Shown in pieces: positions 40,697 through 44,464 of a DNA stretch of 44,464 nt; the first letter of the stretch is position 1, and the number at the start of each line of letters is the position of its first letter. The notes below the pieces were generated by a model. The model saw nothing but the letters and a program-made list of their open reading frames with translations. It did no database searches and was not told the origin of the DNA. The stretch is from Candidatus Gemmiger faecavium (GTDB taxonomy: Bacteria > Bacillota > Clostridia > Oscillospirales > Ruminococcaceae): contig DXFO01000044.1 of NCBI GenBank assembly GCA_019114415.1, positions 1 through 44,464 of the forward strand. Reading direction: 5' to 3'. Both the position numbers and the translations under genes were made by a program.

Positions 40697-40831
40697 ATGA
40701 AACAGACTTTCCAGCCGAAGAAGCGTCAGCGCAGTGCCGTCCACGGTTTCCTGAAGCGTATGTCCAGCAAGAATGGCCGCAAGGTCATCAACGCTCGCCG
40801 CGCCAAGGGCCGCAAGAGCCTGACCGTCTGA
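40697..40831 (+). CDS. rpmH: Ribosomal protein bL34
   Basis: 44 residues, starting [18 protein letters not shown] and ending GRKSLTV, with the highly basic body [20 protein letters not shown]; unmistakable bL34. Component of the large ribosomal subunit. The ribosome binding site CAGGAGG lies nine bases before the ATG. First gene of the conserved rpmH-rnpA-yidD-yidC-khpB group. dnaA, usually divergent beside it, is replaced here by the HD-domain gene in the same direction. Confidence 0.97.
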   Translation: MKQTFQPKKRQRSAVHGFLKRMSSKNGRKVINARRAKGRKSLTV

Positions 40832-40862
40832 TCATTCCGGTCACCGGCGTCACCGACGCAAC

Positions 40863-40885
40863 GGCCCGGCTGCGGGCCATCTTTT
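40863..40885 (+). terminator. Partial terminator or attenuator after rpmH
   Basis: GGCCCG-GCTG-CGGGCC followed by ATCTTTT, 32 bases after the rpmH stop. Likely lets part of the transcripts end after rpmH, which would raise bL34 above RnpA as is usual. The 252-base gap up to rnpA holds no other signal. Confidence 0.6.
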
Positions 40886-41083
40886 CAATGAAATACGGTT
40901 TCTCGGGTATTTGAACAGGACACATCGTCAGTCGACCCACGAATCCACCTTCAGGCTGCTGATCCTGGTCAAATGCAAGATCAAAAAGTCCGCCGGTATT
41001 TTATCGGAGGCTTTTTCCTTGTGTTTGGCCGTGCGCTCGGCAGCCTTTTTTCAAACCCGCCTGCCGCGGGATCACGAGGTATT

Positions 41084-41431
41084 ATGCGTTACCGCACCAT
41101 CTGCAAAAACAAAGAATTTACCCGCGTCTATGCGCGGGGCAAAAGCTACGTCCACCCGCAGCTGGTGCTGTACGTTGCCAAAAACCGGGTGGGCCACACC
41201 CGCATCGGCCTGACCGCCACCAAAAAGGTGGGCTGCGCCGTGCTGCGCAACCGCGCCCGCAGGGTCATGCGTGCCGCTCTGGCGGAACACCTGCCCGCCG
41301 ACATCGGCGGCTACGACATCATCCTGGTGGCCCGGTCCCAGACCCCCCGGCTCAAAAGCACCCAGGTCAGCCGCACGCTGGCAAAGCTCATGCGCGCCGC
41401 CGGCCTGCCCGACCTGGCCAAGCAGCAATGA
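41084..41431 (+). CDS. rnpA: Ribonuclease P protein component
   Basis: 115 residues. [22 protein letters not shown] is the family start, [24 protein letters not shown] holds the RNR box that contacts RNase P RNA, and [11 protein letters not shown] closes the core. Processes tRNA 5' ends together with RNase P RNA (not in the window). Start at 41084 because GAGGT lies upstream and the frame before it does not fit the family. Stop overlaps the yidD start in ATGA. Confidence 0.96.
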   Translation: MRYRTICKNKEFTRVYARGKSYVHPQLVLYVAKNRVGHTRIGLTATKKVGCAVLRNRARRVMRAALAEHLPADIGGYDIILVARSQTPRLKSTQVSRTLAKLMRAAGLPDLAKQQ

Positions 41432-41700
41432 CCCCGCCGCTGCTTACCCGGCCTTTCATCGCCCTGATCCGGCTGTACCAGAAACACATCAGCCCCCATC
41501 TGGGGCATCACTGCCGGTTTCTTCCCACCTGCAGCCAGTACGCCCTGGAGGCACTGACCGTCCACGGCCTTTTGAAAGGCGGGCTGCTGGCAGTGTGGCG
41601 CATTCTGCGCTGCAACTCCTTCTGCCGGTTCGGCTACGACCCGGTGCCGCCCAAAGGCCGCTGGACACACCCTGACCGGCGGCTCATCCGGGAAAAGTAA
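41428..41700 (+). CDS. yidD: Membrane protein insertion efficiency factor YidD
   Basis: 90 residues. [39 protein letters not shown] and CRFGYDPVP follow the YidD pattern with its conserved cysteines. An N-terminal amphipathic helix likely associates it with the membrane, where it aids YidC-dependent insertion. One difference: the usual GG before DPVP is GY here. Starts inside the rnpA stop codon. Confidence 0.96.
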   Translation: MTPPLLTRPFIALIRLYQKHISPHLGHHCRFLPTCSQYALEALTVHGLLKGGLLAVWRILRCNSFCRFGYDPVPPKGRWTHPDRRLIREK

Positions 41701-41835
41701 GCGCGCTGTCGGGTCTTGCGTTTCACCGGACGGGCCTTGGTTTCCTTGTTTTTTGTCCCTGTGCTGCGCCGTGGGGGCTTTTCAAAAAAACATAACAAAA
41801 TGCCCCGTGCGCAGGCGGGGCGGATTGGACAGGCT

Positions 41836-42912
41836 ATGACTGAAATATTTGGTTTCCTCTCGATCATCCTCGGCCCCCTGATGGCCCTGATGTACCAGGC
41901 CATCCCCAGCTACGCGCTCACCATGATCGTATTTACGATCCTGATCCGCGTGGTCTCGCTGCCTCTCGCCATCAAACAGCAGAAATCCATGGCTAAGATG
42001 TCGGTCTACACGCCGATGCTCAACGAGATCCAGCAGAAGTACAAAAACAACCCCGAAAAACAGAACGAGGAACTGATGAAGTTCCAGCAGGAATACGGCT
42101 ACAACCCCATGGCGGGCTGCCTGCCCATGCTGCTGAACATGCTGATCCTCTTCGCCATCATCCAGGTGGTCTACCATCCGGTGCGCTACATTCTTGGCAT
42201 TCCCACCGATGCCATCAACGCCGCCTGCACCGCCCTGGGCATCAGCACCTCCAACGTCACCCTGGCTGAGACCCAGCTCATCACCGCCATCAAGGCGGGC
42301 ACCGACGTGGCCACCGGCCTGACTGCCGGCCAGATCAGCCTGATTCAGGACTTCAACACCACCTTCCTGGGCATGGACGTCTGCACCACCGCCGGCTTCA
42401 CCCTGTCCCCCCTGCTGATCTTCCCCATCCTGGCCACCATCACGGTGTTCGCCTCCAACATCATCGTCACCCGCATGAACGGCCAGCAGGCCGCCACCCA
42501 GGGCAGCATGAAGATCATGCTGTGGGTCATGAACCTGATGTTCGCGTGGTTCTGCTTTACCGCACCCATCGGCTTCTCCCTGTACTACACCACCTCCAAC
42601 ATCTGCATGATCCTGCAGTCCGTCCTTACCAACAAGGTTTACAGCCCCGAGCGCTTCAAGGCGGAGTATGAGGCTGAACTGGCCGCCAAAAAGGCTGCCA
42701 AGAAAGCCAAGAAGGAAGTCGTCGTTGTGGAGGAAGGCCAGGAAGTGACCAAGCAGGTCAACGAGGCTGAACTCAACCGTCTGCGTCTGGAGCGCGCCCG
42801 CGCCCTGGATGCCGAAAAGTACAAGGACGAGCGCACCCGCCCCCTGACCGAAGCCGAGCGCGCCGAACTGGAAGCACAGAGCAAGAGCAAAAAGAAAAAG
42901 GGAGGCAAATAA
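41836..42912 (+). CDS. yidC: Membrane protein insertase YidC/OxaA
   Basis: 358 residues, inner-membrane insertase. First helix about 5-25 and second with the functional Arg38 (TILIRVVSLPL), then the cytoplasmic hairpin MSVYTPMLNEIQQKYKNNPE and the PMAGCLPMLLNM motif before the next helix, and further helices at about 190-215 and 230-270 (estimated). The C-terminal tail is Lys/Glu-rich (KKAAKKAKKE and KSKKKKGGK), typical of ribosome-binding tails. No lipobox, unlike some Firmicutes YidC. The ATG at 41836 has only a weak GGACAGG upstream; an in-frame ATG at 41716 would add 40 unlikely residues. Confidence 0.95.
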   Translation: MTEIFGFLSIILGPLMALMYQAIPSYALTMIVFTILIRVVSLPLAIKQQKSMAKMSVYTPMLNEIQQKYKNNPEKQNEELMKFQQEYGYNPMAGCLPMLLNMLILFAIIQVVYHPVRYILGIPTDAINAACTALGISTSNVTLAETQLITAIKAGTDVATGLTAGQISLIQDFNTTFLGMDVCTTAGFTLSPLLIFPILATITVFASNIIVTRMNGQQAATQGSMKIMLWVMNLMFAWFCFTAPIGFSLYYTTSNICMILQSVLTNKVYSPERFKAEYEAELAAKKAAKKAKKEVVVVEEGQEVTKQVNEAELNRLRLERARALDAEKYKDERTRPLTEAERAELEAQSKSKKKKGGK

Positions 42913-42913
42913 T

Positions 42914-44035
42914 ATGCGTGAGATCGAAATGACCGGCAAAACCGTGGAACTGGCCGTCCAGGCCGCCTGCGACGCCCTGGGCGTTGACCGCGATGACATC
43001 AATGTCAGCTACGAAGTTCTGGATTTCCCCGTCAAGAAGCTGTTCAAGACCATCCCTGCCCGCGTCCTGGTAAAGCTGGAGGAGCCGGAAGCTGCTCCGG
43101 CCGCCGCCCCCGTGGAGGCTGTCCCTGCAGCCCAGCCCGTGGCCGAGGCCCCCAAGGCGGAGGAACCCGCCGAGGAAGCCGCTCCTGCTGAGGAAGCGGA
43201 GGAGGCTCCCGCCCAGGAGACCGCCGACGCCGCCGCTGAGGTGGAGCTGGACATTGCCGCGGACGCGCGCCTGACCGCTGCCGTGGACTACCTGCGTCCC
43301 ATCTGTGAGATGATGGGTGCGTCCAACCTGGTGTTCACCGCCGTCAAAAAGGGCGAGGCCACCATTCTGCGCATCAAGGGCGACCACGTGGGCGTGCTCA
43401 TCGGCCGCCGCGGCGAGACCATGGAGAGCCTGAGCTACCTGACCAGCCTGGTGGTCAACCGGATGGAAGGCAGCTACGTCAAGCTGGGCCTGGATGTGGC
43501 CGGCTACCGCGGCAAGCGGGAGGACGACCTGGCTGCTCTGGCCGGCCGCCTGTGCGAGCGTGTCAAGCGCACCGGCTGCTACTACGAGATGGAGCCCATG
43601 AACCCCTACGAGCGTCACATCATCCACACCGCCGTGGCCGCCATCGAGGGCGTCCGCAGCGAGAGCAAGGGTGAGGGTGCCGACCGCCGTGTGGTCATCT
43701 ACTCCACCGATCCCGACGCCTGCAACCTGCCCGACCGTGAGAGCGGCCGCCGCCGCGTCGGTCATGGCCGTGACAATGGCCGGGGCCGCAATGGCGGCAA
43801 CCGTGGCGGACGCGGCTTCCGCGGCGATAACCGCCGCGGCGGTGAGCGCAGCGGCCGTGGCGGACGTTCCGGCGGCCGTGGCGGCAACCGCAGCGGCAGC
43901 CGTGGTTCCTACGTGCCCGCCCGTGAGTTTGCGGACGCTCCCCGCGATCCCGAGGCCCGTCCCCAGGCTCCCGCCCCCGTGGAGCGCATCCATGACGGCG
44001 ACGACTTTGCCATGTTCGGCAAGATCGAGCTGTAA
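42914..44035 (+). CDS. khpB: RNA-binding protein KhpB (Jag) with an RGG-type tail
   Basis: 373 residues, longer than the usual 200-260. Order: Jag-N (1-53, MREIEMTGKTVELAVQAAC), a long Ala/Glu/Pro linker (about 56-112), KH domain (about 113-195, GVLIGRRGETM at 160-170), R3H domain (about 197-262, with Arg234 and His238 in NPYERHIIH), then an Arg/Gly-rich low-complexity tail (about 276-332) and a short conserved-looking acidic end (DGDDFAMFGKIEL). KhpB binds many RNAs with KhpA and affects cell elongation and division. The tail of RGG/GRG repeats should add non-specific RNA binding and perhaps condensate formation. Start is one base after the yidC stop. Confidence 0.95.
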   Translation: MREIEMTGKTVELAVQAACDALGVDRDDINVSYEVLDFPVKKLFKTIPARVLVKLEEPEAAPAAAPVEAVPAAQPVAEAPKAEEPAEEAAPAEEAEEAPAQETADAAAEVELDIAADARLTAAVDYLRPICEMMGASNLVFTAVKKGEATILRIKGDHVGVLIGRRGETMESLSYLTSLVVNRMEGSYVKLGLDVAGYRGKREDDLAALAGRLCERVKRTGCYYEMEPMNPYERHIIHTAVAAIEGVRSESKGEGADRRVVIYSTDPDACNLPDRESGRRRVGHGRDNGRGRNGGNRGGRGFRGDNRRGGERSGRGGRSGGRGGNRSGSRGSYVPAREFADAPRDPEARPQAPAPVERIHDGDDFAMFGKIEL

Positions 44036-44053
44036 GACAGCCTGATACAAAGC

Positions 44054-44096
44054 ATCCCGCCCCCGACGGCAACCAATCGTCGGGGGCGGGATTTTT
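44054..44096 (+). terminator. Terminator of the rpmH-khpB operon
   Basis: ATCCCGCCCCCGACG and CGTCGGGGGCGGGAT form a perfect 15-bp stem with a 9-base loop and a T-tract, 18 bases after the khpB stop. Confidence 0.95.
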
Positions 44097-44216
44097 GTGT
44101 GTCCGGCTGCGGGAGAAAGGGCATACCGGGGGATTTTTTCGGGATTCCCGCTCTGTGTCCTGTTATCCGGAAGCCTTTTGCCTTATGATAAAGGCAGAAA
44201 AAAGGAGGGATCTTCT

Positions 44217-44354
44217 TTGGATCAGCAGAAATTCGGCGTCTTTTTGCGGCAGCTGCGGCGGGAAAAGGGCCTGACCCAGGAACAGCTTGCCGAGCAGCTC
44301 TGTGTCAGCAATCGCAGTGTTTCCCGGTGGGAGACGGGGGATTCACTTAGATAA
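44217..44354 (+). pseudogene. Truncated XRE-type helix-turn-helix regulator
   Basis: 45 codons from a TTG at 44217 (AAAGGAGGG upstream). The HTH is complete: FGVFLRQLRREKGLTQEQLAEQLCVSNRSVSRWETGDSLR, given here in parts as FLRQLRREKGLTQEQLAEQL and CVSNRSVSRWETG. The reading stops immediately after the WETG that ends the HTH, where family members continue for 50 or more residues with a C-terminal domain. The bases after 44338 do not resume it in any frame. Either an insertion or a rearrangement broke the gene, or the window runs into foreign sequence. A natural mini-regulator is less likely. Confidence 0.6.
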
Positions 44355-44418
44355 AGATACCACACCATTCCCACGCTGACTTTTGCTCAACCGATACAGC
44401 CGGAGGGCTGGATAACAA

Positions 44419-44464
44419 GAAAAGGCGGTATGCGCCCCGTAGAGGGGTAGCGTACCGCCTTTTC
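44419..44464. repeat. Inverted repeat at the window end
   Basis: GAAAAGGCGGTA (44419-44430) and TACCGCCTTTTC (44453-44464) are perfect 12-bp arms, with CCCC-GTAGA-GGGG nested inside, and the arm ends exactly at the last base. Just before, CAGCC-GGA-GGCTG gives a further small hairpin. Could be a two-way terminator or the hairpin end of an inserted element that cut the HTH gene. Confidence 0.5.

Overview
The window is GC-rich DNA from a low-GC-phylum relative, most likely a gut Clostridia of the Oscillospiraceae/Ruminococcaceae type (Gemmiger, Subdoligranulum or Faecalibacterium-like). This is inferred from the Firmicutes order rpmH-rnpA-yidD-yidC-khpB(jag), strong AGGAGG-type ribosome binding sites, an OmpR/HAMP-kinase pair, an LtaS-like enzyme and gut-style glycoside hydrolases. 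No rRNA, tRNA, CRISPR array or complete mobile element was seen.

Layout. (1) Positions 1-5950, minus strand: start of a truncated gene, then an operon transcribed leftward of a GH2 enzyme, a membrane-anchored GH3 enzyme with swapped domain order, and a small membrane protein. (2) 6224-18400, plus strand: a surface-glycan operon with two or three GT4 enzymes, a beta-propeller protein related to the GINT1 N-domain, a GT-D-fold protein, a GT11 alpha-1,2-fucosyltransferase, a GT2 enzyme, a Wzx-like flippase, a GT6 (ABO-family) glycosyltransferase and a GT-C-like membrane protein, closed by a perfect 12-bp terminator. (3) 18406-23731, plus: a second operon with its own promoter holding a GT2, an epimerase, a nucleotidyltransferase, a flippase-like membrane domain fused to an APH-like kinase domain, and a HAD phosphatase, closed by a terminator. 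(4) 23730-26603, minus: MscS channel and an AT-richer unknown anchored protein. (5) 27017-36596, plus: response regulator, histidine kinase, lipoprotein, glycerate kinase, MATE exporter, LtaS-like enzyme, patatin-like lipase. (6) 36597-37741: 1.1 kb without a convincing gene but with a promoter-terminator pair and a dense array of stable hairpins, a good place for one or two undescribed RNAs. (7) 37742-44096, plus: GH115-like protein, HD-domain protein, then the rpmH-rnpA-yidD-yidC-khpB core operon. (8) 44217-44464: a helix-turn-helix gene cut off after its first HTH, followed by hairpins that could be the end of an inserted element.

Working together: the main proposal is that operon 2 assembles a fucosylated, histo-blood-group-like glycan. 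GT11 would make Fuc-alpha-1,2-Gal (H-type) and GT6 would add GalNAc or Gal alpha-1,3 (A/B-type), after which the flippase exports the lipid-linked unit. Operon 3 looks able to make and attach an additional activated, possibly phosphate-linked, building block. Priming transferase, Wzy polymerase and GDP-fucose synthesis are not in the window. The GH2/GH3 operon lies divergently next to it and shares a 410-bp regulatory gap. These functional links are inference; the enzyme families are read from motifs.
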